A DNA stretch of 44,666 nucleotides from Pelotomaculum sp. UBA3103 (lineage in GTDB: Bacteria; Bacillota; Desulfotomaculia; Desulfotomaculales; Pelotomaculaceae), in assembly GCA_002365855.1 (NCBI GenBank), contig DFAP01000080.1, forward strand, positions 1 through 44,666. The letters are read 5' to 3'. Below are positions 1 to 7,512 of this stretch, in pieces. The notes beneath the pieces were generated by a model. The model had not been told where the DNA came from. It did not search any database and saw only the letters and a list, made by a program, of their open reading frames with translations. Numbering within the stretch: position 1 is the stretch's first letter; the number at the start of each line of letters is the position of its first letter. Made by a program: the position numbers and the translations under genes.

Positions 1-525
1 CGTAGGCGGGGGTGATCCTCGACAGGGTACATTTCGGAGACCTGGTTTTCCGTGTTCCCCGCGTCTCTGATATTACTTATGTTTGGAACAAGGAACTGGT
101 TGTACTTGGCCGCCCTGCTTGATCTCTATGACAATTCTATTGTGGGCTGGTCTGTGGATAGCAGGATGAAAACCGAGCTTGTTTCTTCAGCCTTGAAAAG
201 GGCTATTCACGGAACCAGGGCCAAAAAAGGTGTTCTTGTTCATTCAGATCGCGGCTTCCAGTATGCCAGCAAAGAGTACCAGAGTCTTCTAAAGAAAAAC
301 CATTCATATGCAGCATGAGCCGCAAGGGCAGTTGTTATGACAATGCTCCCATGGAATCCTTCTGGGGCAAGCTTAAAACAGAATGGCTCTATGGAAAGCG
401 CTTTAATACGAGAGAGCAGGTTAAACAAGCCATATTTGAATACATTGAGCTTATTTTACAACCGGCGAAGATTACACTCCGGAAACGGCTATATAGCGCC
501 ATTAAAACTGAAAGACACAGCATGA
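1..525 (+). pseudogene. IS3-family transposase (OrfB, DDE domain), decayed and cut by the window edge
   Basis: This is the C-terminal half of an rve/DDE integrase-type transposase of the IS3 family. Recognisable pieces are SDITYVW near 66-86, WLYLAALLDLYDNSIVGWSVD from about 97, HSDRGFQYAS near 241-270, SRKGSCYDNAPMESFWGKLK from 318 and LFYNRRRLHS near 455. They lie in different reading frames: the first is in frame 3, the second in frame 1, the third in frame 3 and the last in frame 1 again. At least three frameshifts are therefore needed to read through it, and a TGA ends the longest piece at 318. The 5' part is outside the window. It is not expected to make active transposase. Sequencing error is an alternative for single shifts, but three are hard to explain that way. 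The identity is clear; the exact IS group is not. Confidence 0.85.
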
Positions 526-569
526 TTACAAAATTAATCAAAATGAGCAGTAATTTGGGGTTCTTTGTG

Positions 570-592
570 TCTACAACTGCTAGGTAAGGTCA
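570..592. mobile_element. Probable right terminal end of the IS3-family element
   Basis: The segment downstream of the transposase remnant reads toward a 3' terminal CA at 591-592. Its reverse complement starts TGACCTTACCTAGCAGTTG, a TG-led terminus of the kind IS3-family inverted repeats have. The left end is outside the window, so the inverted repeat cannot be confirmed here. Confidence 0.45.
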
Positions 593-614
593 CCTGCCTA
601 TGAGGAATTGAAAC
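593..614 (+). CRISPR. Orphan partial CRISPR-type repeat (3' 22 nt)
   Basis: The segment ends in GAGGAATTGAAAC and closely resembles the 3' part of the common clostridial type I-B repeat ending CCTACCTATAAGGAATTGAAAC; by eye it differs at two of 22 positions. No second copy follows within the next 100 bases, so this would be the leader-distal last repeat. The matching stretch begins exactly where the IS right end (..CA) finishes. The comparison is from memory of the repeat family, not a database search. Confidence 0.45.
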
Positions 615-639
615 CTGGTGAAGGTGAATAAAACTGCTG

Positions 640-668
640 TTGTATTTTACGAACAATAAGGGTATAAT
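640..668 (+). promoter_or_regulatory. Sigma-A-type promoter for the toxin-antitoxin operon
   Basis: A -35 box TTGTAT (640-645) and a perfect -10 box TATAAT (663-668) are separated by 17 bases. They lie about 30 bases ahead of the antitoxin start, which has a GAAAGGAGC ribosome binding site. Type II TA operons are usually autorepressed at such a site, but no operator palindrome was identified. Confidence 0.6.
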
Positions 669-697
669 AATAACAGCAATGAAAGGAGCTGTTATCT

Positions 698-952
698 ATG
701 CCAAATATCAAACCCATCTCCGATTTAAGGAATTACAATGAAGTCCTACGAGATATTGCCATAGGCGAGCCAGTGTTCTTAACCAAAAATGGCAGAGGAA
801 AATTTGCCATTATCGATATTAACGAATATGAAAAATTAAAGGCTTCTCTGAAGCTGATGTCAAAGCTTGCCCGGGGAGAACTGGCTGGAAAAGAAAAAGG
901 ATGGATGACTATCGAGGAAGTGGAAGCAGAACTAGGGATTGAGAATGCATAA
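698..952 (+). CDS. Type II antitoxin, Phd/YefM family
   Basis: An 84-residue protein with the Phd/YefM layout. The N-terminal DNA-binding fold contains ISDLRNYNEVL and a GEPVFLTKNGRGKFAIID strand-turn-strand, followed by EYEKLKA and an acidic C-terminal tail (EEVEAELGIENA) that would wrap the toxin. It is expected to neutralise the toxin encoded immediately downstream and repress their shared promoter at 640-668. The ATG has a good GAAAGGAGC site 8 bases upstream. The stop overlaps the toxin start (ATGCATAA), indicating translational coupling. The family call is firm; Phd and YefM/RelB-like naming are interchangeable here. Confidence 0.85.
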   Translation: MPNIKPISDLRNYNEVLRDIAIGEPVFLTKNGRGKFAIIDINEYEKLKASLKLMSKLARGELAGKEKGWMTIEEVEAELGIENA

Positions 953-1376
953 GCTGAAAATTTCGCCCGAAGCCAAAAATGATTTGGCAGAAATTAAAGG
1001 CTACATTTCTCAGGAACTCTGTAATCCGCAGGCGGCTATAAATCTGGTTTCTAAAATCACGAAAAAAATACGCGGGCTGTCGGAACATCCTGGAATTGGG
1101 GCGCCGCTATCTTACGTCGTAGATATTCAGACAGACTATCGTTTTCTTGTATGTGCCAATTTCCTGATATTTTACAGGTACGAAGCTGGATTTGTTTTCG
1201 TGTCGAGAATCTTATATGGCAGGCGGGATTATACGCGTATCCTGTTCGGTGATTTGCCGGAAGGACGAAGAAAAATAGAATACAACCTGGTCCCTGAAGT
1301 TCCGCTTTTGGAAATGAGGGGACTCTTAAAAGGGATGGATGTTTCCGGTATCAGAGAAGATGATGAGAGGATATGA
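945..1376 (+). CDS. ParE/RelE-superfamily toxin with C-terminal extension
   Basis: A 143-residue protein from ATG 945, which overlaps the antitoxin stop; a TTG six bases upstream is possible but less likely. Residues 1-100 match the ParE/RelE fold: KISPEAKNDLAEIKGYI, a conserved GIGAPL loop, YRFLVCANFLIFYRY and VSRILYGRRDYTRILF. ParE types poison gyrase and RelE types cleave mRNA; the sequence alone does not decide which. Family members usually end close to the DYxRILF motif. This one continues about 40 residues, ending LLKGMDVSGIREDDERI, which looks like the tail of an unrelated antitoxin and may have been acquired by read-through of a lost stop. Confidence 0.82.
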   Translation: MHKLKISPEAKNDLAEIKGYISQELCNPQAAINLVSKITKKIRGLSEHPGIGAPLSYVVDIQTDYRFLVCANFLIFYRYEAGFVFVSRILYGRRDYTRILFGDLPEGRRKIEYNLVPEVPLLEMRGLLKGMDVSGIREDDERI

Positions 1377-1390
1377 AACTTATCGATTCT

Positions 1391-1414
1391 AAGGGAGCTA
1401 AGGCTCTTTTTTTT
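1391..1414 (+). terminator. Intrinsic terminator after the TA operon
   Basis: A short GGGAGC-TAAG-GCTCTT stem is followed by eight T residues. It lies 15 bases after the toxin stop. Confidence 0.6.
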
Positions 1415-1549
1415 ATTAAACTTGCTTTTCAGCGATGGCAAAAATTAATATTAATGGGCGTAGGAAATGGAGAAAAATTATGGAATTATTTACCATAACA
1501 AGTAACAGGATGTAGGCCGTATTTTTATATTTCTAAAGAGGGGGTTTAT

Positions 1550-2197
1550 ATGTATAAAAGGTTTTATGAAATTGACAATGCGGAACAGTTCGCCGATGGC
1601 TGCCGCGAGATCTGGGATCTGCCGTGCAATGCCGGCATCGGGCCGGTAAACACGAATTTTCCCGCCGACAGGGGCAAAGACATAAAACTGGTTGTCGTGT
1701 GTGAGTCTCCTTCATGTAATGAGGTCGCCCTGGGTCGCCCTGCCGTGGCGTCGACAGGAAAAAGCATCTATTATCGATATTGCGAGGCAAATGAATTAAA
1801 TTATAATAAATTTTACAGTTTCAGCGAGTGCTATGGTTTTTTTGCAGAGAACGGGATTTATATTACAAACCTGATTAGATGCCAGGTTAATTTTGGGATA
1901 CCATCACCCAGGGTAAAGAATAAAAGAGTCAAAATGGCCTGGGGATACAACAGGGACTTTTTGAAGAATGAACTGAAGAAGATAGCTTGCGTTTCTCCAG
2001 ACACCTGCGTAATTTTCGCGGGCGGGGGCGCATACAACAGGCAAATCAAAGAAGCCGTAAACTGGGTGGAGGAATTAAATATGAACTGGCTGGTTTCATT
2101 TCAACCGACCCGTTTGAAAAGAGAATACGCCTGGCACTTTAATACTTCCCTGTGGGGTGAACAAAGCCGTACCTGGCCGAAAGAACGGGGGGAATAA
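1550..2197 (+). CDS. Divergent uracil-DNA-glycosylase-superfamily-like protein
   Basis: A 215-residue cytosolic protein with a strong GAGGGGG ribosome binding site. The motif order resembles the family 4/5 UDG fold. VVVCESPSCNE (residues 48-58) followed by GRPAVASTGKSIY sits where GEAPG..E...G.PF.G..G..L is expected. GIYITNLIRCQ (102-112) matches the Y-I-T-N-x-x-K/R-C motif. VIFAGGGAYNRQI (about 154-166) resembles the ivaLGg.A strand. LVSFQPTR sits where HPS normally lies. The hydrophobic strands and motif spacing fit, but the catalytic and C-terminal motifs are changed. Four-cysteine Fe-S ligation is not obvious. The superfamily call is inference; the activity is unknown. It sits alone between a terminator and the pilin genes. 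Confidence 0.5.
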   Translation: MYKRFYEIDNAEQFADGCREIWDLPCNAGIGPVNTNFPADRGKDIKLVVVCESPSCNEVALGRPAVASTGKSIYYRYCEANELNYNKFYSFSECYGFFAENGIYITNLIRCQVNFGIPSPRVKNKRVKMAWGYNRDFLKNELKKIACVSPDTCVIFAGGGAYNRQIKEAVNWVEELNMNWLVSFQPTRLKREYAWHFNTSLWGEQSRTWPKERGE

Positions 2198-2276
2198 AAA
2201 ATAAAAAATTTGGTCATAAGCAGGTAATTTGCCATTATTTGTAGTATGGTATATTGAAATACCTTTTTGAGAGCGG

Positions 2277-2795
2277 ATGATGGATCTTTCTCCTGTTAAA
2301 AACCCCATACCTTACAGCCGGGGATTTGTTCTGGTTGAGCTTGTGATCGTAATGATGCTCGCTATATTGATTTTGATTTTCGCGAATTCATTTTCAGGTG
2401 TATTAAACAGTCATAAATTAAATGCCACCGCCGGGACTATAGCCCAGGATATCAGGTTGGCCCAGCAGTTGAACCTTGACCAGGACGCCGTATACACGGT
2501 CTTATTTGACTGTGTCAATAACCGGTATTTCATATACAAGGACATGAGCTTGTACAAGAAGGTTAATCTGCCGGCCGGTGTGAAACTGGTGTATACCAAT
2601 TTTGATTTCGACAACAACCCGGGAAACGGTTGTGACAACAGGTTGAGATTTAACTCCAGGGGTGAGCCGTTCAGGAGCAGCGGCATATTATGCGGCGGCC
2701 ATTTGTCCCTGAGCGATAAAAACGGAAACTACCTGTATGTAATTGTGGCTTCTATAACCGGGCGGGTCAGGATAGACAGCGAAATGCCGCTGTAG
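2277..2795 (+). CDS. Prepilin-type protein (minor type IV pilin, GspH/FimT-like)
   Basis: A 172-residue protein with a class III prepilin signal: a short leader ending SRG, then FVLVE with Glu at mature position 5, then about 20 hydrophobic residues (LVIVMMLAILILIFANSF). The prepilin peptidase would cut after the Gly. The soluble domain begins with the helix HKLNATAGTIAQDIRLAQQLN, characteristic of GspH/FimT minor pilins, followed by beta-rich sequence with a Cys pair (CDNRLRF and ILCGG). It is the first of four minor-pilin genes and would help prime pilus or pseudopilus assembly in the cytoplasmic membrane. No assembly ATPase or prepilin peptidase is visible in the window. Confidence 0.8.
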   Translation: MMDLSPVKNPIPYSRGFVLVELVIVMMLAILILIFANSFSGVLNSHKLNATAGTIAQDIRLAQQLNLDQDAVYTVLFDCVNNRYFIYKDMSLYKKVNLPAGVKLVYTNFDFDNNPGNGCDNRLRFNSRGEPFRSSGILCGGHLSLSDKNGNYLYVIVASITGRVRIDSEMPL

Positions 2796-2801
2796 ATAAG
2801 A

Positions 2802-3620
2802 GTGATGCCGATGATGAGGGCGCTTATTAAGGACCAAAAGGGAATGAGTTTAGTTGAAGCTGCGGTAGCAGTTTTAATTTTTGGAGTTGTCACACTTCCT
2901 TTGATTTATCTGTTCCAATCCGGTAACGCATATACCGGCGCCGCGCGTCATGAGGTAGCGGCGCTGAATTCCGCCCAGCAGATTATGGAGCAGATCAAGG
3001 GCTCGCCTTATAAAAGCGTTGGACTGGCCAGAGACGGCGCCACCCCCGGAACCATTGTGTTGGGCAGCGATGCCGGGAGCTTAGAATTAAGTGGAATAAA
3101 GCTTATTTGTATTACCGCCGGGAATGGGGCGGGGCAGGTCAGGAGGCTAACCGGTTTTGACAGTTACACAAAAGTCGCTTCCATTAATATGCCCTGGGAT
3201 TTACAAGCTGACGGCACATCACTCCCAGATCACACATCTACGTATTTGCTCTGCGATAACGGCAGCATTTTTACGGGCTTGGCCCGGTCTGGCGGGTCGG
3301 ACATAATTCAGCTGGCAAGCAATGAAAGCAATAGGAGCGGCTTTTTTAACGATTTCTACATAGAAATTTGCGGCGGCAGGGGCGCAGGCCAAACAAAAAA
3401 GGTAATAAATTATGATGGGAATAAAAAAACCGCTCAGGTGGAAACATGCTGGGATGAGCAGCCTGACTCAACGTCTTTATACAGGTTATATAGATATAAG
3501 TACAGTGTAGAAATCGCCAGGATGGAAGAGAACCTTAAGACTGTCAGCGTGAGAACGTATTATCCTGAAAAAAATATTTTTAAAGAAGTATCCCTTACAA
3601 CAGACAAATTAAAAAGGTGA
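2802..3620 (+). CDS. Minor pilin (PilV-like) carrying two phage-structural-type repeats
   Basis: A 272-residue protein. The N-terminus has the prepilin site KG|MSLVE and a hydrophobic helix (AAVAVLIFGVVTLPLIYLF), then the usual HEVAALNSAQQIMEQIK stem. From about residue 77 to 230 it holds two copies of a module with the pattern G.GAGQ..(R/K).....Y.....A.(V/I)...W....D.TS.Y. The first core is ITAGNGAGQVRRLTGF and the second CGGRGAGQTKKVINYDG. That pattern is familiar from phage and virus-like structural proteins and is unusual in a pilin. The C-terminal part returns to a pilin-like strand (YKYSVEIARMEENLKTVSVRTYY). It starts six bases after the previous stop, so the genes are co-transcribed. 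Confidence 0.75.
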   Translation: MMPMMRALIKDQKGMSLVEAAVAVLIFGVVTLPLIYLFQSGNAYTGAARHEVAALNSAQQIMEQIKGSPYKSVGLARDGATPGTIVLGSDAGSLELSGIKLICITAGNGAGQVRRLTGFDSYTKVASINMPWDLQADGTSLPDHTSTYLLCDNGSIFTGLARSGGSDIIQLASNESNRSGFFNDFYIEICGGRGAGQTKKVINYDGNKKTAQVETCWDEQPDSTSLYRLYRYKYSVEIARMEENLKTVSVRTYYPEKNIFKEVSLTTDKLKR

Positions 3621-3627
3621 ATATCTG

Positions 3628-4134
3628 ATGGACGAAAAAGGGTTTACCCTAGTAGAAACGATGGTGGCATTAACGATATTTATGATCCTGGTAGCTGTTA
3701 TATCATTAAGTTATGCTGACAGCTACAAGGCATTTATAAAGAACAGTCAAAATGTTGAGGTCCAGGAAAACTTGCGTATTGCCACGAATCGAATGAAAAG
3801 GGAAATCAGGCAGGCGACCCACATCGGGGAATGGCCCGTAAAAGACCATAATATCTATGTTGATTCCAATAATGATGGCATTGCAGATAACGATTGTGAT
3901 GAAATAGCCTTTGAAATAGATAATAACGTGATCCGGTTTTATTACGACAGCTCTCAGAATGAACTCCAGAGAAGTGTTAACGGCTCAGGCAACAACCCTA
4001 TCTCCAGCAATATATCAGGCCTGGAATTTAACTATGATCACAATGGGAAGATTCTGACCATAAATATAAAGGGCAAAAAAAGTTACACCAGAGAAATCTA
4101 TTTGGACACCAGGGTTCATTTGAGGGCTATTTAA
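3628..4134 (+). CDS. Prepilin-type protein (PilW/GspJ-like minor pilin)
   Basis: A 168-residue protein with a textbook prepilin N-terminus: DEKG|FTLVETMVALTIF, Glu at mature position 5, and a single hydrophobic helix to about residue 28. The stem contains NLRIATNRMKREIRQATHIG, typical of PilW/GspJ proteins (cd-type 'R.A...M.REIRQA'). The middle has an Asp-rich stretch (VDSNNDGIADNDCDE) that resembles a calcium-binding loop. The rest is beta-rich. It would be an inner-membrane minor pilin acting with its three neighbours. The start lies 5 bases beyond the previous stop. Confidence 0.82.
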   Translation: MDEKGFTLVETMVALTIFMILVAVISLSYADSYKAFIKNSQNVEVQENLRIATNRMKREIRQATHIGEWPVKDHNIYVDSNNDGIADNDCDEIAFEIDNNVIRFYYDSSQNELQRSVNGSGNNPISSNISGLEFNYDHNGKILTINIKGKKSYTREIYLDTRVHLRAI

Positions 4135-4148
4135 AAGCGGGTGATGTA

Positions 4149-5399
4149 TTGATTTCTGAACAACGGGGCCAGGCCATGATTATAGTATTGCTGATTACTT
4201 CAGTTATTTTTGTTTTTGGGGGCGCCGCGCTGAACATGGGATTGTCAGTCAAAAAAACGGCTGTATTGGAAGTTCACCAGGAGAAGGCTCTTTATATCGC
4301 TGAAGCAGGCCTGGAAAAGGCTTTATCCGAGGCAATAAAAGGTCCTGCCTGGTTAAGAGATTTAGAAACGGGTGGCGTCCGGGATTTTTTAGCGTATAAT
4401 CTTGCCGGCGGAAATAATTACGGGGATGGGTCTATTGAGAAAATAAACATAAAAAAAATGAGTGAAGGTTCCGGGGTTACGAATCTGGAAATAGAATCAT
4501 GGGGCCGTTGTATGAGCAGTATAAAAAAAGTTAAAGTAAACGTAAGTTTATATACACCTTTTGCCGAATATCCATTCAGAGGGGTATGGTTAAAGGAAGG
4601 CAATTTTCCTGCAGGTCATTGTTTTTCTGTTCAGGCAAATACATTTTTTTCGGAGGGAGATGTGTTATTAAACGGAGGAACAGTAATCCAGGGGAATATA
4701 TACTGCCGGGGGAAAGCGTGCTTTGAGTCGGATCAGGATGGAGCAGCAGCAGTTTACGGGGACATTTTTGCTCTGGACGGCATTGATTTCAGAGGTGATG
4801 AACCGCCGGTTATCTCTGGATATTTGTACGTTGATGCATTGGATAAGGCGCCGCTGGTTTTTCAGGAACTAATCAATGTAATACCCATGGAGGAATTGAT
4901 TTCCAACATTCCCGGCCCTTCCGATTTTCCCGACTTGCTCAGCGTCGACAGGCTAGCGTATTACCGACAAAACGCCGATTTCGACCGGCTTCCAGCTGGC
5001 GCCGGTCAGAACTTAATGTTTCAACAAGGTGTCTATTTTCTGGAGGGAGACCAAAATATTTCGGGAACTTATAGTGGAAACGCCACTCTGGTAGTTAACG
5101 GCAGTGTCACTTTGGGCAGTCTGAAAAGAAATGATGAGTCAAAGGACAGTCTGGCCATTATATCTGCCGGTGAAGTACGCTCAAGCCCTGACTGCCAGGA
5201 GATACACGCCCTGATTTTCGCGGGAGAACGAATTTATTTAAATGGGGATACATTATTAAAGGGGTCTATAGTGTCGCCCGTACTGGAGGGACAGGGAGAC
5301 CGTATTTGTATCGAGGCCGAAGATAACATATTAAAAAACCATAAAGAACTCTTAAACTATACCACTTGCTTTTCTAAAATTAACAGATGGGTTGAATAA
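4149..5399 (+). CDS. PilX/GspK-like pilus assembly protein with a long beta-rich domain
   Basis: A 416-residue protein started by TTG, with a GCGGGTG site about 6 bases upstream; an ATG slightly upstream runs directly into a stop. The N-terminus EQRGQAMIIVLLITSVIFVFGGAALNMG has the prepilin-like Gly but no Glu5, as in GspK/PilX, followed by the stem KALYIAEAGLEKALSEA characteristic of PilX. The remaining roughly 280 residues hold repeated short strands with Gly turns (VLLNGGTVIQGNIYCRGKACF, VYGDIFALDGIDFRGD, TLVVNGSVTLGS), suggestive of a beta-helix or bactofilin-like surface domain. It completes the four-gene minor-pilin set. The function of the large domain is unknown. Confidence 0.75.
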   Translation: MISEQRGQAMIIVLLITSVIFVFGGAALNMGLSVKKTAVLEVHQEKALYIAEAGLEKALSEAIKGPAWLRDLETGGVRDFLAYNLAGGNNYGDGSIEKINIKKMSEGSGVTNLEIESWGRCMSSIKKVKVNVSLYTPFAEYPFRGVWLKEGNFPAGHCFSVQANTFFSEGDVLLNGGTVIQGNIYCRGKACFESDQDGAAAVYGDIFALDGIDFRGDEPPVISGYLYVDALDKAPLVFQELINVIPMEELISNIPGPSDFPDLLSVDRLAYYRQNADFDRLPAGAGQNLMFQQGVYFLEGDQNISGTYSGNATLVVNGSVTLGSLKRNDESKDSLAIISAGEVRSSPDCQEIHALIFAGERIYLNGDTLLKGSIVSPVLEGQGDRICIEAEDNILKNHKELLNYTTCFSKINRWVE

Positions 5400-5466
5400 T
5401 CTGGACTTAAAATAAATACTTATTGGCATGACGCTGGATATTAAAGCCAGGAGCGGCTCATTTAGC

Positions 5467-5495
5467 GACATAATGAGAGGCGGTTAGGATATAAT
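5467..5495 (+). promoter_or_regulatory. Possible sigma-A promoter for tldD
   Basis: GACATA (5467-5472) and a perfect TATAAT (5490-5495) are 17 bases apart, about 110 bases before tldD. The -35 element is weak. Confidence 0.4.
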
Positions 5496-5607
5496 ACTTT
5501 TAGATGTGAATAAAGATACTTGACAAATTTTCACTGGAATATGGGAATGTAATATCAGCAGGAGTACACTGATTTGAAGATAGATATCTTAGACAGAGGT
5601 GAGAAAT

Positions 5608-7026
5608 TTGGTAGAAAAGCAGATTCTAAAAGAAGTTCTTGACGTCGCAATGGTACGGGGTGGTGATTTTGCCGACATTTTTATTGAAGAGAAAAAAATC
5701 GTAGGTATTGGCTGTGAGGCTGGAAGAATTGAAAAGGTTCATTCAGGAGTTGATGTTGGCGCTGGCCTCAGAGTCATCAGCGGTCACTCTACAGCCTACG
5801 CGTATACCAATGATTTATCCAGGACCGGCCTGCTTGAAGCTGCAAAAATTGTCAGCCATGCTTCAACAGGTGATAAAAAAGAAGTTAATATGGATTTTAC
5901 AAAAGTTAAACCAATGGTTGACTTTGAATTCATGGAACACCCGGGGGAAGTGCCCACCGACAGGAAAGTTGAAGTTGTCGAGGCGGCGGACAAAGCCGCA
6001 CGATCATTAGACAAGAACAAGATCAAACAGGTGCTAGTCGGCTACGGTGATGTAGTGCAAAAAGTAGCTATAGCCAACACGGTGGGTGATTATGTTGAAG
6101 ACGAGCGCGTCCGCACCCGGCTGATGGTTCATGCCGTTGCTGCGTTGGATGCAACGATCCAAACCGGCTACGAAGCAGTTGGTAGCCTGTGCGGTTTTGA
6201 GTTATTTAAAAACTATTCTCCCGAGCAGGTTGGCGAGGCTGCTGCAAGAAGGGCGCTGGATATGCTTGAGGCGAAACCTGCTCCAGCCGGCAAAATGCCC
6301 GTGGTAATGGCTTCCGAGGCTGGCGGCACAATGGTCCACGAGGCCTGTGGCCATGGCTTAGAAGCGGATTTAGTCCAAAAGGAATTGTCAGTCTACGCCG
6401 GCAAGAAAGGCCAGTTGGTTGCGTCCGAGGAAGTAAGCGTGTTTGATGACGCGACTATTGATACCCGTTATGGTTCGTATCGTTTTGATGATGAAGGGGT
6501 GCCGGCGCGCAGGGTCAACTTGATTGAAAACGGAGTTCTGACAGACTTCATGTATGACCGCTTGACTGCAGCCAAGGAAGACAGGAAATCGAACGGACAC
6601 GGCCGTCGTGAATCCTACCAGCACAAGCCTATACCCCGGATGGGAAACACCTGTATCGCGCCGGGCAGGACAGACCCGGATAAAATCATCAGGGAGACAA
6701 AAAATGGCCTGCTTGTAAAAAAAATGGGTGGCGGTCAGGTTAATACGACCACGGGGGACTTTGTATTTGATGTTGCGGAGGGCTATCTCATCAGTGACGG
6801 TGAAATTGGTCCCATGGTAAGAGGCGCTACCCTGACAGGTAACGGTCCTGAGGTTTTAAGAATAGTTGAAATGGTGGGCAGTGATCTCGGGTTTACCATT
6901 GGTACCTGCGGTAAAGACGGCCAGGGTGTCCCAGTAAGCGATGCCCAGCCAACTATGGCCATAAAGCAGTTAATCGTTGGCGGTACCACTCATGGAGAGC
7001 CGAACGGAAAAATACGGCGCATCTAA
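5608..7026 (+). CDS. tldD: TldD metalloprotease subunit
   Basis: A 472-residue protein. TTG 5608 is chosen because AGAGGTG lies at normal spacing; an in-frame GTG nine bases upstream overlaps that site. The TldD/PmbA fold is evident throughout, with the zinc motif HEACGH (HExxxH, about residues 244-249) that marks TldD, the catalytic subunit of the TldD-TldE heterodimer. That complex degrades or matures small peptides by drawing unfolded chains into a closed cavity. The partner tldE lies 0.8 kb downstream, separated by two small genes. Conserved RYGSYRFDDEGVPARR and HGRRESYQHKPIPRM segments are intact. No RiPP precursor peptide was recognised nearby. Confidence 0.93.
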   Translation: MVEKQILKEVLDVAMVRGGDFADIFIEEKKIVGIGCEAGRIEKVHSGVDVGAGLRVISGHSTAYAYTNDLSRTGLLEAAKIVSHASTGDKKEVNMDFTKVKPMVDFEFMEHPGEVPTDRKVEVVEAADKAARSLDKNKIKQVLVGYGDVVQKVAIANTVGDYVEDERVRTRLMVHAVAALDATIQTGYEAVGSLCGFELFKNYSPEQVGEAAARRALDMLEAKPAPAGKMPVVMASEAGGTMVHEACGHGLEADLVQKELSVYAGKKGQLVASEEVSVFDDATIDTRYGSYRFDDEGVPARRVNLIENGVLTDFMYDRLTAAKEDRKSNGHGRRESYQHKPIPRMGNTCIAPGRTDPDKIIRETKNGLLVKKMGGGQVNTTTGDFVFDVAEGYLISDGEIGPMVRGATLTGNGPEVLRIVEMVGSDLGFTIGTCGKDGQGVPVSDAQPTMAIKQLIVGGTTHGEPNGKIRRI

Positions 7027-7081
7027 GCTCTTTCGTATAGACCCAGCCGCTGGAGGAAACAATACCAGTGGAGGTGTCGTT

Positions 7082-7339
7082 ATGGAGATAGAAACTTCTT
7101 GGCACGATTGGAAAAAAACACTGGGTAGGGCAGTTAACGCAGCTGAATTAATGGGGATGTCCAACAAACAAATAAATAAGTCGGCCTACCGTCTTGGAGA
7201 GTTTTTTGCCAAAAACTTTGACCCTGGCAACAGGGAGCAGCGTCTTTTAAAAGAGCTGTGGGAAGTAGGCGCCGAAGAGGAAAAGAGTGCACTGGCCAGT
7301 ATGATTGCAAAGTTAGCGGATAGGGATGTAAACCACTAA
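7082..7339 (+). CDS. DUF3243 family protein
   Basis: An 85-residue protein. ATG 7082 follows a GGAGGTG site; longer open-frame extensions upstream overlap tldD and are not supported. The sequence SWHDWKKTLGRAV, GMSNKQINKSAYRLGEFFAK, DPGNREQRLLKELWEVG and EEEKSALASMIAKL matches the DUF3243 pattern seen in small helical proteins of sporulating Firmicutes. The function is not known. It sits 55 bases behind tldD and is followed at once by a strong terminator, so tldD-DUF3243 probably form one transcript. Confidence 0.85.
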   Translation: MEIETSWHDWKKTLGRAVNAAELMGMSNKQINKSAYRLGEFFAKNFDPGNREQRLLKELWEVGAEEEKSALASMIAKLADRDVNH

Positions 7340-7363
7340 AAGTTGCCTTTGGGCAACTTTTTT
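7340..7363 (+). terminator. Intrinsic terminator after tldD-DUF3243
   Basis: A perfect 8-bp stem AAGTTGCC/GGCAACTT has a 4-base loop and is followed by a run of T residues. Confidence 0.85.
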
Positions 7364-7442
7364 AATGCTTATATTTCATTAAGTGGTCTTATTTGGCTGT
7401 CTTTTGTATAACGGTTTTCATACACAACTCCATTTATTGAGG

Positions 7443-7451
7443 CATATGTTA
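7443..7451 (+). promoter_or_regulatory. Possible mother-cell sporulation (sigma-E/K) -10 element
   Basis: CATATGTTA fits the CATANNNTA -10 consensus of sigma-E/sigma-K. An ACA lies 16-18 bases upstream (7424-7426), where the short -35 AC of sigma-K would be. It is located 62 bases before a YabG-like gene. Both elements are short, so chance is a real alternative. Confidence 0.35.
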
Positions 7452-7512
7452 TAGAGTAAGTAATCAGTCAACAGATAAATACTGCTTTGCGCCTTACACA
7501 GGGGGTATATTA

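Noticed and set aside
6977..7081. An upstream extension of the DUF3243 frame overlapping tldD
   Set aside because: ATG 7082 has a GGAGGTG site and matches where the family begins.
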